Shown: one piece after another, positions 8,486 to 16,182 of the stretch | How the letters are laid out: each line of letters starts with the position of its first letter | How positions within the stretch are numbered: the first letter of the stretch is position 1 | Assembly (NCBI RefSeq): GCF_002205845.1 | Contig: NZ_NISI01000001.1 | Location: 496,001-560,000 of the forward strand | DNA length: 64,000 nucleotides | Source: Roseateles puraquae | Lineage (GTDB): Bacteria > Pseudomonadota > Gammaproteobacteria > Burkholderiales > Burkholderiaceae_C | Direction of reading: 5' to 3' | Translations under genes and position numbers: made by a program | Notes under the pieces: model-generated | Told to the model about the DNA's origin: nothing | What the model saw: only the letters and a program-made list of their open reading frames with translations | Database searches by the model: none

Positions 8486-11446
8486 ATGCGCCAGCCCTCC
8501 CCCCGCCGCTTGATCCATCTCGCCGCCCTCACCGCCTGCTCGAGCCTCGCCCTCGGCGCGCAGGCGCAAGGCCAGTCCCAACCGGCCGAGCCAGCCCCGC
8601 CTGCCGCAGAGGCCGCCTCCGCGCCCGCGGGCAACGTGCTGAGCCCCGTTGTGGTGTCGGGCTCGCGCATCCAGTCCCGCGGCTTCACGCAGCCCACGCC
8701 CACGACCCGCCTGGTGGCCGCCGATCTGGACAAGACCGCCAAGCCCAACCTCTTCAATGCCATCGCCGAACTGCCGGCCCTGCAAGGCAGCACCGGCCGC
8801 ACCACCAGCACCAACAGCACGAGCAGCGGCATCCAGGGCCTGAGTTCACTCAGCCTGCGCGGCCTCGGGCCGATCCGCACCTTGACCCTGCTGGACGGCC
8901 AGCGCGTGGTCGGCGCCAATGTGACCGGGGTGACGGACGTGAGCCAGTTCCCGCAGTTGCTCGTGCAGCAGGTGGATGTGGTGACGGGCGGCGCGTCGGC
9001 CTCCTACGGCTCGGACGCCGTCGGCGGCGTGGTGAACTTCATCACCGACAAGCGCTTCACCGGCTTCAAGGCCAACATCGAGGGCGGCCAGACGAACTAC
9101 GGCGACGACGAGAACGCCACCCTGCAGGCCGCCTGGGGGCGTGGCTTCATGGCTGGCCGTGCGCACCTGACGGCCAGCGTCGAGTACAGCCGCGAGCGCG
9201 GCGTGCCGTCGCCCCGCTTTGGCGGTGCCGGCGCCAACGGCCGCACCTGGTTCAAGAACCCGGCTTTCCAGGTGCGCCCCATCAGCCAGACGGGCGACGG
9301 CAAGCCGCAATACACCTTCATCGAGAACGCGCAGCAGTTCCAGTACTCGAAGTACGGGCTCATCACGAACGGGCCGCTCCAGGGCACTGCCTTCGGCAAG
9401 GACGGCGTGCCGTACACCTTCCAGTACGGCTCCAACGGCGTACCGACCGGGACCGGGGCCGTCACCGGTTGCGTGACGCCCTTTTGCGTGGGAGGCGACC
9501 TGAGCGGCACGGTCGGCGGTGGCACCACGCTGGGCATGAACATGACGCGCCAGGTGGCCTACACCCGCGGCAGCTTCGAACTCAACGACGACCACGAGGT
9601 CTTCTTCAGCCTGAACTACGGCAAGGTGGACTCGCGCTTCACGCCCAACCCGGGCGCGGCCAAGAACGGCAACCTCACCATCCAGTGCAGCAACCCGTTC
9701 CTGCCGGCCTCCATCGTGGCGGCCTGCGCTGCCAACAACATCACCAGCTTCGCGTACGGCGTGGCCAACGCCATCTTCCCCAAGGACATCGAGGTCAATC
9801 CGGTACGCACCCAGCTCCGCGCCGTGGTGGGTGCCAATGGGCGCTTCAGCGCGCTGGGCAAGGACTGGACCTACGACGGCTACGCCGCCCACGGCCAGAA
9901 CACCATCGACCTGCGCGTGGCCAACATGACGCTGAACGCGCGCTACAACGCCGCCATCGATGCGGTGCGAGGCCCGAACAACACCATCGTCTGCCGCAAT
10001 GCCGCGGCAGCCGCCTCAGGCTGCGTGCCGTTGAACATCATCGGCGACGTGCCCATCGACCCTGCAGCCTGGGCCTACATCGCACCCGCCAACGGCCCGT
10101 TCCAGCATTCACGCCAGCGGCAATCAGTGGCCGGCATCAACGTCAATGGCGAGCCCTTCTCGCTGTGGGCAGGCCCGGTGGCCGTGGCCGTCGGTGCCGA
10201 AGCCCGGCGCGAGCAGTATTACGTGCTGGCCGACCCTTACGGCAACGGCGTGACGGCGGACAGCCCCAACTCGGCCGCCTATCCGGCCGACCCGCTGCTC
10301 AACACCAGCGTCGGCAACAACTGGTACGCCGGCAACTACCACAACGCCCGTGGCGCCTACCACGTGAAGGAAGCCTACCTCGAACTGAACGCGCCGATGT
10401 TCAAGTCAAGCCAGTTCGGTGAAGGCAGCCTCAACCTCGCAGCGCGGCACACGAACTACAGCACCTCCGGCAACATCGACAGCTGGAAGCTCGGCGGCCT
10501 CTGGAAAACCGGGCTCGATGGCCTGCGCCTGCGCGCGGTCACCTCCAAGGACGTGCGCGCCCCCAACCTCAGCGAGCTCTACGCGGCGCCCGTGGTCATC
10601 AACAACACGGTCAACTACCAAGGCACGACCCTGACCGTGCAGCAGCGCACCATCGGCAACACGCAGTTGCGCCCCGAGACCGGCCGCAACACCACCTTCG
10701 GCCTGGTGCTGGCCCAGCCGAAATGGGCACCGGGCTTCAGCGCCTCCATCGACTACTTCGACATCAAGGTCAACGACGTGATCTCGTCGCTGAACGCGCA
10801 GCAGCTGGTCGACCTCTGCGTGGCCGGCAACCAGGAGGTCTGCGCCGCGATGGATCTGGTCAGCCCCACCAAGTACGTGACGGTGCAGGCCTTCAACCTC
10901 GCCTCGATGCGCAACAAGGGCTTCGACCTGGAGGCGGTCTACCGCTTCGGCCTCGCCGGCCTCGGCCTCCCCGGCAACATGACCTTGCGCGGGCTGGCGA
11001 CGAACACGCGCAGCTTCAAGACCAACTCCGGCGTCGTGGGCACCATCCCGACCGAGGCGGCCGGGGTGAACCTGGGCAACACGCCCAAATGGAAAGGCCA
11101 GTTCTCGCAGTCCTGGGAGACCGACACCGCAAGCCTGACGCTGTCACAGCGCTGGATCAGTGACGGGGTCTACAGCAACGAGTTCATCGAATGCCAGACC
11201 AACTGCCCTGTCTCGACGCTCACGCACCCGACCATCCTGAACAACCAGATGAAGGGCGCGCTGTACTGGGACATCGGCGGCTCGTACAGGGTCTCCAAGC
11301 AGGTGACGGTCTACTTCAAGGTCGACAACCTGACCAATGTCGACCCCGTGGCCGCACCGCAGACCGGTACCGGCTATGGGATCAACCCGTTCCTGTATGA
11401 CGTGCTCGGGCGCCAGTACCGCGTCGGCGCCCGACTGGCGTTCTAG
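8486..11446 (+). CDS. TonB-dependent outer-membrane receptor, probable oligosaccharide importer
   Basis: Outer-membrane active transporter of 986 residues. A signal peptide (basic MRQPSPRR, then a hydrophobic stretch ending AQAQG, about residues 1-28) precedes an alanine/proline linker. The plug domain begins at PVVVSGSRIQS and contains SLRGLG, LLDGQRV and GGASASYGSDAVGGVVNF. The large beta-barrel ends with the aromatic C-terminus RVGARLAF needed for barrel assembly. It belongs to the long carbohydrate-type receptors rather than the shorter siderophore group. An ACAGGAGACAACG ribosome-binding stretch precedes the ATG. The shared palindrome links it to the GH94 operon, so it probably brings cellobionate or related oxidised oligosaccharides across the outer membrane; the substrate is inferred. 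Confidence 0.93.
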   Translation: MRQPSPRRLIHLAALTACSSLALGAQAQGQSQPAEPAPPAAEAASAPAGNVLSPVVVSGSRIQSRGFTQPTPTTRLVAADLDKTAKPNLFNAIAELPALQGSTGRTTSTNSTSSGIQGLSSLSLRGLGPIRTLTLLDGQRVVGANVTGVTDVSQFPQLLVQQVDVVTGGASASYGSDAVGGVVNFITDKRFTGFKANIEGGQTNYGDDENATLQAAWGRGFMAGRAHLTASVEYSRERGVPSPRFGGAGANGRTWFKNPAFQVRPISQTGDGKPQYTFIENAQQFQYSKYGLITNGPLQGTAFGKDGVPYTFQYGSNGVPTGTGAVTGCVTPFCVGGDLSGTVGGGTTLGMNMTRQVAYTRGSFELNDDHEVFFSLNYGKVDSRFTPNPGAAKNGNLTIQCSNPFLPASIVAACAANNITSFAYGVANAIFPKDIEVNPVRTQLRAVVGANGRFSALGKDWTYDGYAAHGQNTIDLRVANMTLNARYNAAIDAVRGPNNTIVCRNAAAAASGCVPLNIIGDVPIDPAAWAYIAPANGPFQHSRQRQSVAGINVNGEPFSLWAGPVAVAVGAEARREQYYVLADPYGNGVTADSPNSAAYPADPLLNTSVGNNWYAGNYHNARGAYHVKEAYLELNAPMFKSSQFGEGSLNLAARHTNYSTSGNIDSWKLGGLWKTGLDGLRLRAVTSKDVRAPNLSELYAAPVVINNTVNYQGTTLTVQQRTIGNTQLRPETGRNTTFGLVLAQPKWAPGFSASIDYFDIKVNDVISSLNAQQLVDLCVAGNQEVCAAMDLVSPTKYVTVQAFNLASMRNKGFDLEAVYRFGLAGLGLPGNMTLRGLATNTRSFKTNSGVVGTIPTEAAGVNLGNTPKWKGQFSQSWETDTASLTLSQRWISDGVYSNEFIECQTNCPVSTLTHPTILNNQMKGALYWDIGGSYRVSKQVTVYFKVDNLTNVDPVAAPQTGTGYGINPFLYDVLGRQYRVGARLAF

Positions 11447-11486
11447 CGGCGAGCCGCTCAGCCTCGCCCGCGTGCCGCGGGGCGAG
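11445..11486. terminator. Two hairpins between the receptor and the deaminase gene
   Basis: AGCGGC-GA-GCCGCT overlaps the receptor stop codon, and a second stem (CTCGCCC GCG paired with CGC G GGGCGAG, one bulge) follows at 11463-11486. Neither has a convincing T-run, so this is at best a weak bidirectional terminator separating two convergent genes. Confidence 0.35.
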
Positions 11487-11501
11487 ACTGGGCGGCGCAC
11501 C

Positions 11502-12815
11502 TCATTTCTCGGCCTTCATGCGCTCCACCATCTCGCGCACTTCGCCCAGCAGGGCTGGCACGTCGATGGTGGTGGTCTGGCGGTCGCGCAGCACCTGGCG
11601 GCCGCCGACCCAGACGTTGCTGACATGCTCGCGGCCCGCCACGTAGACGAGCTGTGCCGCGGCGTTGTAGACCGGCTGGCACTCGGGGCTGTCCAGCGAC
11701 ACCGACACCACGTCAGCCAGCTTGCCCACTTCCAGAGAACCCAGGTCGTCAGCCCGGCCCATGGCCTTGGCGGCACGAAGGGTGGCCATCTCCAGCGCCG
11801 TGCGGGCCGAGGCCACGGTCGGGTCACCCGTCACGCCCTTGGCCAGCAGCGCGGCTGAGCGGATCTCACCGAACATGTCCAGCCGGTTGTTGGACGCGGC
11901 GCCGTCGGTGCCCAGGATGGTGTTGACGCCCGCAGCTTCCAGTGCCTTGAGCGGCATCACGCCCGAGGCCAGCTTGAGGTTGGAGTTCGGGTTGTGCACG
12001 AGGTGCACGCCCTTCCTGGCCATCAGCTCGATCTCCGCCTCATCGAGGTGGACCATGTGCACGGCGATCATGCGCTCGCTGAAGAGGCCGAGCTTGTCCA
12101 GCCGCGTGATCGGGCGAACGCCGTGCGCCTTCAGGCCATCGCTCACCTCACCCGCGGTCTCGTGGATGTGGCAATGCATCTGGATGTCGAGCTTCTCGGC
12201 CAGGTCGCGCAGCTTGATGAAGGTCTCGTCCGAGACCGTGTAGGGCGCATGCGGCGCGCTGGTCCAGTCCAGCAAGGCTTCACCCTTGTATTGCTCGTAG
12301 GCGGCCACGCCCTTGGCGATGTAGTCGTCCGGGCCTGAGGCGTAGCCCGTGGGGAAGTCGATCACGTTCATCGACACGGCGGCCCGCACGCCCGAGTCGA
12401 TGGCGGCACGTGCCATCGCGGTCGGGAAGAAATACATGTCGTTGATGTAGGTCGTGCCGCTGCGCAGGCCTTCGGCGGCGGCGAGCTTGGAGCCGAGGTA
12501 GGTCCAGGCTTCGCTGACCCACTTGCGCTCGAGCGGCCAGATGTGGTTTTGCAGCCAGTCCATCAGCGGCACGTCGTCAGCCACGCCGCGCAGCAGCGTC
12601 ATGGCCGAGTGCGCGTGGCCGTTGATCAGGCCAGGGATGAGGATCTGCTCGGGCAGTTCGACGCGGGCGGCCTGCGGGTACTGGGCCAGCAGCGCCTCGC
12701 GCGGCCCGACGGCGGCGATGCGCTCACCGTCGATCAGCAGCGCATGGTGCTCCAGCGTGTCTTCGCCGGGCTTCATGGTCAAGATCCAGCGGGGCAGCAG
12801 CAGGGTTTGGGACAT
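11502..12815 (-). CDS. mtaD: TRZ/ATZ-family amidohydrolase, probable MTA/S-adenosylhomocysteine deaminase
   Basis: Cytoplasmic metal-dependent deaminase of the amidohydrolase superfamily, 437 residues. Metal ligands are visible as NGHAHS (H67, H69), HCHIHET (H216), HMVHLD (H253/H256) and GTDGAASNN (D304). The family deaminates 5'-methylthioadenosine or S-adenosylhomocysteine to the inosyl compound; atrazine and ethylammeline chlorohydrolases are close relatives, so the substrate is uncertain. An AAGGAGA ribosome-binding site sits 7 nt before the ATG. It follows a ribokinase gene by 20 bp on the same strand, and the two are probably co-transcribed, suggesting nucleoside/ribose salvage. Confidence 0.82.
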   Translation of the reverse strand: MSQTLLLPRWILTMKPGEDTLEHHALLIDGERIAAVGPREALLAQYPQAARVELPEQILIPGLINGHAHSAMTLLRGVADDVPLMDWLQNHIWPLERKWVSEAWTYLGSKLAAAEGLRSGTTYINDMYFFPTAMARAAIDSGVRAAVSMNVIDFPTGYASGPDDYIAKGVAAYEQYKGEALLDWTSAPHAPYTVSDETFIKLRDLAEKLDIQMHCHIHETAGEVSDGLKAHGVRPITRLDKLGLFSERMIAVHMVHLDEAEIELMARKGVHLVHNPNSNLKLASGVMPLKALEAAGVNTILGTDGAASNNRLDMFGEIRSAALLAKGVTGDPTVASARTALEMATLRAAKAMGRADDLGSLEVGKLADVVSVSLDSPECQPVYNAAAQLVYVAGREHVSNVWVGGRQVLRDRQTTTIDVPALLGEVREMVERMKAEK

Positions 12816-12835
12816 CGCTTGTTCTCCTTGTGGGT

Positions 12836-13759
12836 TCAGTTCGCCTGCGCGAGGCGTTGTTCGACTTCGGCGCGGCGGGGCATCGCATCCTGCACGCCGG
12901 CGCGGGAAACGGCCAGTGCCGCGGCAGCCTGGGCGAAAGCCAGGGCCTGGTCGATGGCTTGGCCCTCGGCCAGTGCGGTGACGAGAGCCCCGACGAGGGT
13001 GTCGCCCGCACCAACCGTGTCGACCGCCTTCACGGGCAGCGCGGGCACGCGGCGGGTGGCCTGGTCATCGACCCAGCACAGGCCCTCCGCACCGAGCGAC
13101 ACCAGCACCGCGGACGGGCCGTGCGCGCGCAGTGCCTGGGCCAAGGCCTCCGGCTCGGCCGCACGGCCACCGAGCGTGGTGACCAGGGCCTGCGCTTCCA
13201 GGGCGTTCACGACGAGCACGTCGGCATGCCGCAGCAGGGCTTCGCAGCCGGCGCGGTAGGGCGCGGCATTCAGCAGCGTCTTGACGCCGGCCGCGCGGGC
13301 GCGCTGGAAGGCACGGGCGACGCTCTCCAGCGGCAATTCCTGCTGGGCAACCAGCCAGCGCAGGCCGGCCACCTCCAAGGCCTCGACCTGCGCCAGCGGC
13401 AGCGTGCCGTTGGAGCCCGCCACGGTCACGATCTGGTTCTCCGCGTCCTCGGCGCCGACAACGATCAGGGCCACGCCCGGCACCTCGTCCGCCGGCTGCG
13501 CAATCGCACGGGTGTCCACGCCCTCGGCCTGCAACTGCGCCACCATGGACGCGCCGTTCTCCAGCAGGCCCACCCGCGCAGCCAACGCCACGCGCGCGCC
13601 CAGGCGCGCCGCCGCAACGGCCTGGTTGGCGCCCTTGCCCCCCAGGCATGAACCGAAACGCTGGCCGCGCAGGGTCTCGCCCGGGAGCGGCAGGCGCGGC
13701 GCATGCACGATCAGGTCACGGTTGACGCTGCCAAGGACGAGGATCTCTGGTGCGGACAT
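12836..13759 (-). CDS. rbsK: Ribokinase (PfkB family)
   Basis: Phosphorylates D-ribose to ribose 5-phosphate; cytoplasmic. The 307 residues show the PfkB signature 1 region GGKGANQAVAAARLG (about 40-54) and signature 2 VDTVGAGDTLVGAL with catalytic base D253. N-terminal VLGSVNRDLI is typical of RbsK. ATG 13759 is preferred over the adjacent in-frame TTG because GGAG lies 5 nt upstream of it. No ribose transporter is adjacent; its only partner is the downstream deaminase. The gene begins only 18 nt beyond the gltA terminator stem, leaving little space for its own promoter. Another PfkB sugar kinase specificity is possible, but the motifs fit ribokinase best. Confidence 0.87.
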   Translation of the reverse strand: MSAPEILVLGSVNRDLIVHAPRLPLPGETLRGQRFGSCLGGKGANQAVAAARLGARVALAARVGLLENGASMVAQLQAEGVDTRAIAQPADEVPGVALIVVGAEDAENQIVTVAGSNGTLPLAQVEALEVAGLRWLVAQQELPLESVARAFQRARAAGVKTLLNAAPYRAGCEALLRHADVLVVNALEAQALVTTLGGRAAEPEALAQALRAHGPSAVLVSLGAEGLCWVDDQATRRVPALPVKAVDTVGAGDTLVGALVTALAEGQAIDQALAFAQAAAALAVSRAGVQDAMPRRAEVEQRLAQAN

Positions 13760-13777
13760 CAAGGCTCCGAAATGAAA

Positions 13778-13804
13778 GAACCCCTCGGGGCTGCCGAGGG
13801 GTTC
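13778..13804 (-). terminator. Rho-independent terminator of gltA
   Basis: Perfect 11-bp stem GAACCCCTCGG / CCGAGGGGTTC around a 5-nt loop, followed on the minus strand by TTTCATTT. It lies just downstream of the gltA stop and directly before the rbsK start, so any gltA-rbsK read-through must pass it. Confidence 0.85.
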
Positions 13805-13832
13805 GCTGAGGCGAGGGCCGATCGGCCGTCGA

Positions 13833-15143
13833 TCAACGCTGGCCGATGGGCTTCACGTCGCGCGGGGCGGCGCCCACGAACAGCTGGCGCGGGCGGCCGA
13901 TCTTGTACTCGGGGTCGCCGATCATCTCATTGAGCTGGGCGATCCAGCCGACCGTGCGGGCCAGCGCGAAGATGGCGGTGAACAGCGGCACCGGGATGCC
14001 GATGGCGCGCTGGACGATGCCGGAGTAGAAGTCGACGTTCGGGTAGAGCTTGCGGGCGACGAAGTACTCGTCTTCCAGCGCGATCTTTTCCAGCTTCATG
14101 GCGAGTTCGAACAGCGGGTCGTTCTGCAGGCCCAGTTCGTTCAGCACTTCGTGGCAGGTCTCGCGCATCAGCTTGGCGCGCGGGTCGTAGTTCTTGTAGA
14201 CGCGGTGGCCGAAGCCCATCAGCTTGACGCCGGAGTTCTTGTCCTTGACCTTGCTGATGAAGTCGCCAATGCGAGCCACGCCGCCCTGCTTCTGGATGTC
14301 GCCCAGCATGTTCAGGCAGGCCTCGTTCGCGCCGCCGTGAGCCGGACCCCACAGGCAGGCCACGCCGGCTGCAATCGCCGCGAACGGGTTGGTGCCCGAC
14401 GAGCCGCACAGACGCACGGTCGACGTGGAGGCGTTTTGCTCGTGGTCGGCGTGCAGCGTGAAGATGCGGTCCATGGCGCGCACCAGCACTTCGTTGGGCT
14501 TGTAGTCCTCGCACGGCGTCGCGAACATCATCCGCATGAAGTTGCCGGCGTAGCTCAGGTCGTTCTTCGGGTAGATGTAGGGCTGGCCGATGGTGTACTT
14601 GTAGGCCATGGACACGAGCGTCGGCATCTTGGCGATCAGGCGGATCGCCGCGATCTCGCGGTGCTCGGGGTTATTGATGTCGGTGCTGTCGTGATAGAAG
14701 GCCGACATCGCGCCCACCAGGCCCGTCATGACGGCCATCGGGTGGGCGTCACGGCGGAAGCCGCGCAGGAAGAACTGCATCTGCTCATTCACCATCGTGT
14801 GGTGCATGACCTTGTATTCGAAGTCAGCCTTCTGGCTTTCGTTCGGCAGCTCTCCGTACAGCAGCAGGTAGCAGGTCTCGAGGTAGTCGCAGTTCACCGC
14901 GAGTTGCTCGATGGGGTAGCCGCGGTAGAGGAGCTCACCCTTGTCACCGTCGATGTAGGTGATGGTGGAATTGCACGACGCCGTCGACAGGAAGCCCGGG
15001 TCGTAGGTGAACTTGCCGGTCTGGCCGTACAGCTTGCGGATGTCGATCACATCCGGGCCGATGGTGCCCTTGTACAGGGGCAGGTCCATCGAGGGGCTGC
15101 CGTCGGAGAACGACAGGGTGGCTTTCACGTCGGACGGGGTCAT
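13833..15143 (-). CDS. gltA: Citrate synthase, type I hexameric
   Basis: Condenses oxaloacetate and acetyl-CoA to citrate, the entry step of the TCA cycle. The 436 residues are close to the E. coli GltA length. Catalytic residues are present: H269 in [11 protein letters not shown]313 in [15 protein letters not shown] and D371 in DFYSG. The N-terminal beta-rich region ([19 protein letters not shown]) is that of the NADH-sensitive Gram-negative type. It is the last gene of the sdhCDAB-sdhE-gltA run, 28 bp after sdhE, and ends at a strong terminator. Confidence 0.98.
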   Translation of the reverse strand: MTPSDVKATLSFSDGSPSMDLPLYKGTIGPDVIDIRKLYGQTGKFTYDPGFLSTASCNSTITYIDGDKGELLYRGYPIEQLAVNCDYLETCYLLLYGELPNESQKADFEYKVMHHTMVNEQMQFFLRGFRRDAHPMAVMTGLVGAMSAFYHDSTDINNPEHREIAAIRLIAKMPTLVSMAYKYTIGQPYIYPKNDLSYAGNFMRMMFATPCEDYKPNEVLVRAMDRIFTLHADHEQNASTSTVRLCGSSGTNPFAAIAAGVACLWGPAHGGANEACLNMLGDIQKQGGVARIGDFISKVKDKNSGVKLMGFGHRVYKNYDPRAKLMRETCHEVLNELGLQNDPLFELAMKLEKIALEDEYFVARKLYPNVDFYSGIVQRAIGIPVPLFTAIFALARTVGWIAQLNEMIGDPEYKIGRPRQLFVGAAPRDVKPIGQR

Positions 15144-15171
15144 GGTTCAGTCCTTAGGGTTTTGAAAAGCA

Positions 15172-15447
15172 TCAGGTGCGCAGGTCGGCGAGGACCTGGC
15201 GCACCGCGGCGGTGTCGATTTCACCACTGGGTTCCTTGCGACGGAGCAACAAATCGAGGAGATCGTTGTCCGCCAGGTCCATCAGCATCGTCAGCCCTTC
15301 AGCTTGCGTGATGCTGATGCCGGACTCGGCATGCCGCGTAAAGAATCGTTCAATCAGGAGGTCGTTCTCCAGCAGGCCGCGACGGCAGCGCCAGCGCAGC
15401 TTGGACAGCGCACGCTCGTCGATCAGCGGGGAGGCGACTTCGGTCAT
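15172..15447 (-). CDS. sdhE: Succinate dehydrogenase assembly factor SdhE (FAD flavinylation factor)
   Basis: Small cytoplasmic protein of 91 residues that promotes covalent flavin attachment to SdhA. The diagnostic RGxxE motif is present in RRGLLENDLLIERFF near the N-terminus, followed by the acidic helical remainder typical of the YgfY/SDH5 family. A longer upstream frame lies inside sdhB and has no homology to SdhE, so ATG 15447, 5 nt after the sdhB stop, is chosen. It sits between sdhB and gltA, the usual betaproteobacterial position. Confidence 0.94.
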   Translation of the reverse strand: MTEVASPLIDERALSKLRWRCRRGLLENDLLIERFFTRHAESGISITQAEGLTMLMDLADNDLLDLLLRRKEPSGEIDTAAVRQVLADLRT

Positions 15448-15452
15448 GAGCG

Positions 15453-16154
15453 TCAGACGGCGCGGCGCACCATCAGTTCCTTGATCTTGCCGATCGCCTT
15501 CGTGGGGTTCAGGCCCTTGGGGCAGACGTCCACGCAGTTCATGATGGTGTGGCAACGGAACAGGCGGTACGGGTCCTCGAGGTTGTCCAGGCGCTCATTG
15601 GTGGCTTCGTCGCGGCTGTCGGCGATGAAGCGATAGGCCTGCAGCAGACCGGCCGGGCCGACGAACTTGTCGGGGTTCCACCAGAAGCTCGGGCAGCTCG
15701 TGGAGCAGCTCGCGCACAGGATGCACTCGTACAGGCCGTTGAGCTCGTCGCGCTCCTCGGGCGACTGCAGCCGCTCGGTATCCGGCGGGATGTTGTCGTT
15801 GACGAGGTAGGGCTTGATCGAGTGGTACTGCTTGAAGAACTGCGTCATGTCGACGATGAGGTCGCGCACGACGGGCAGGCCCGGCAGCGGCTTAAGCACG
15901 ATGGTGCCCGGCAGCGTGCGCATGTTCGTCAGGCAGGCCAGGCCGTTCTTGCCGTTGATGTTCATGGCGTCGGAGCCACAAACGCCTTCACGGCAGGAAC
16001 GACGGAAGGACAGGCTGGGGTCGACGGCCTTGAGCTTGTTCAGGGCGTCCAGCAGCATGCGCTCGGAGCCGTCCAGCTCGACCTCGAGGGTCTGCATGTA
16101 GGGCTTGGCGTCCTTGTCCGGGTCGTAGCGGTAAATCTGGAAGGTGCGCTTCAT
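15453..16154 (-). CDS. sdhB: Succinate dehydrogenase iron-sulfur subunit
   Basis: Electron-transfer subunit of complex II at the inner face of the cytoplasmic membrane, 233 residues. The [2Fe-2S] ligands C54, C59, D62 and C74 (CREGVCGSD ... GLAC) match the E. coli pattern with Asp as third ligand. CILCASCSTSCPSFWW and CHTIMNCVDVCPKG supply the [4Fe-4S] and [3Fe-4S] clusters. It follows sdhA by 28 bp and precedes sdhE by 5 bp in the operon. Confidence 0.98.
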   Translation of the reverse strand: MKRTFQIYRYDPDKDAKPYMQTLEVELDGSERMLLDALNKLKAVDPSLSFRRSCREGVCGSDAMNINGKNGLACLTNMRTLPGTIVLKPLPGLPVVRDLIVDMTQFFKQYHSIKPYLVNDNIPPDTERLQSPEERDELNGLYECILCASCSTSCPSFWWNPDKFVGPAGLLQAYRFIADSRDEATNERLDNLEDPYRLFRCHTIMNCVDVCPKGLNPTKAIGKIKELMVRRAV

Positions 16155-16182
16155 GATCTTGGTGTCCTTGCTCGGCCGGCCG

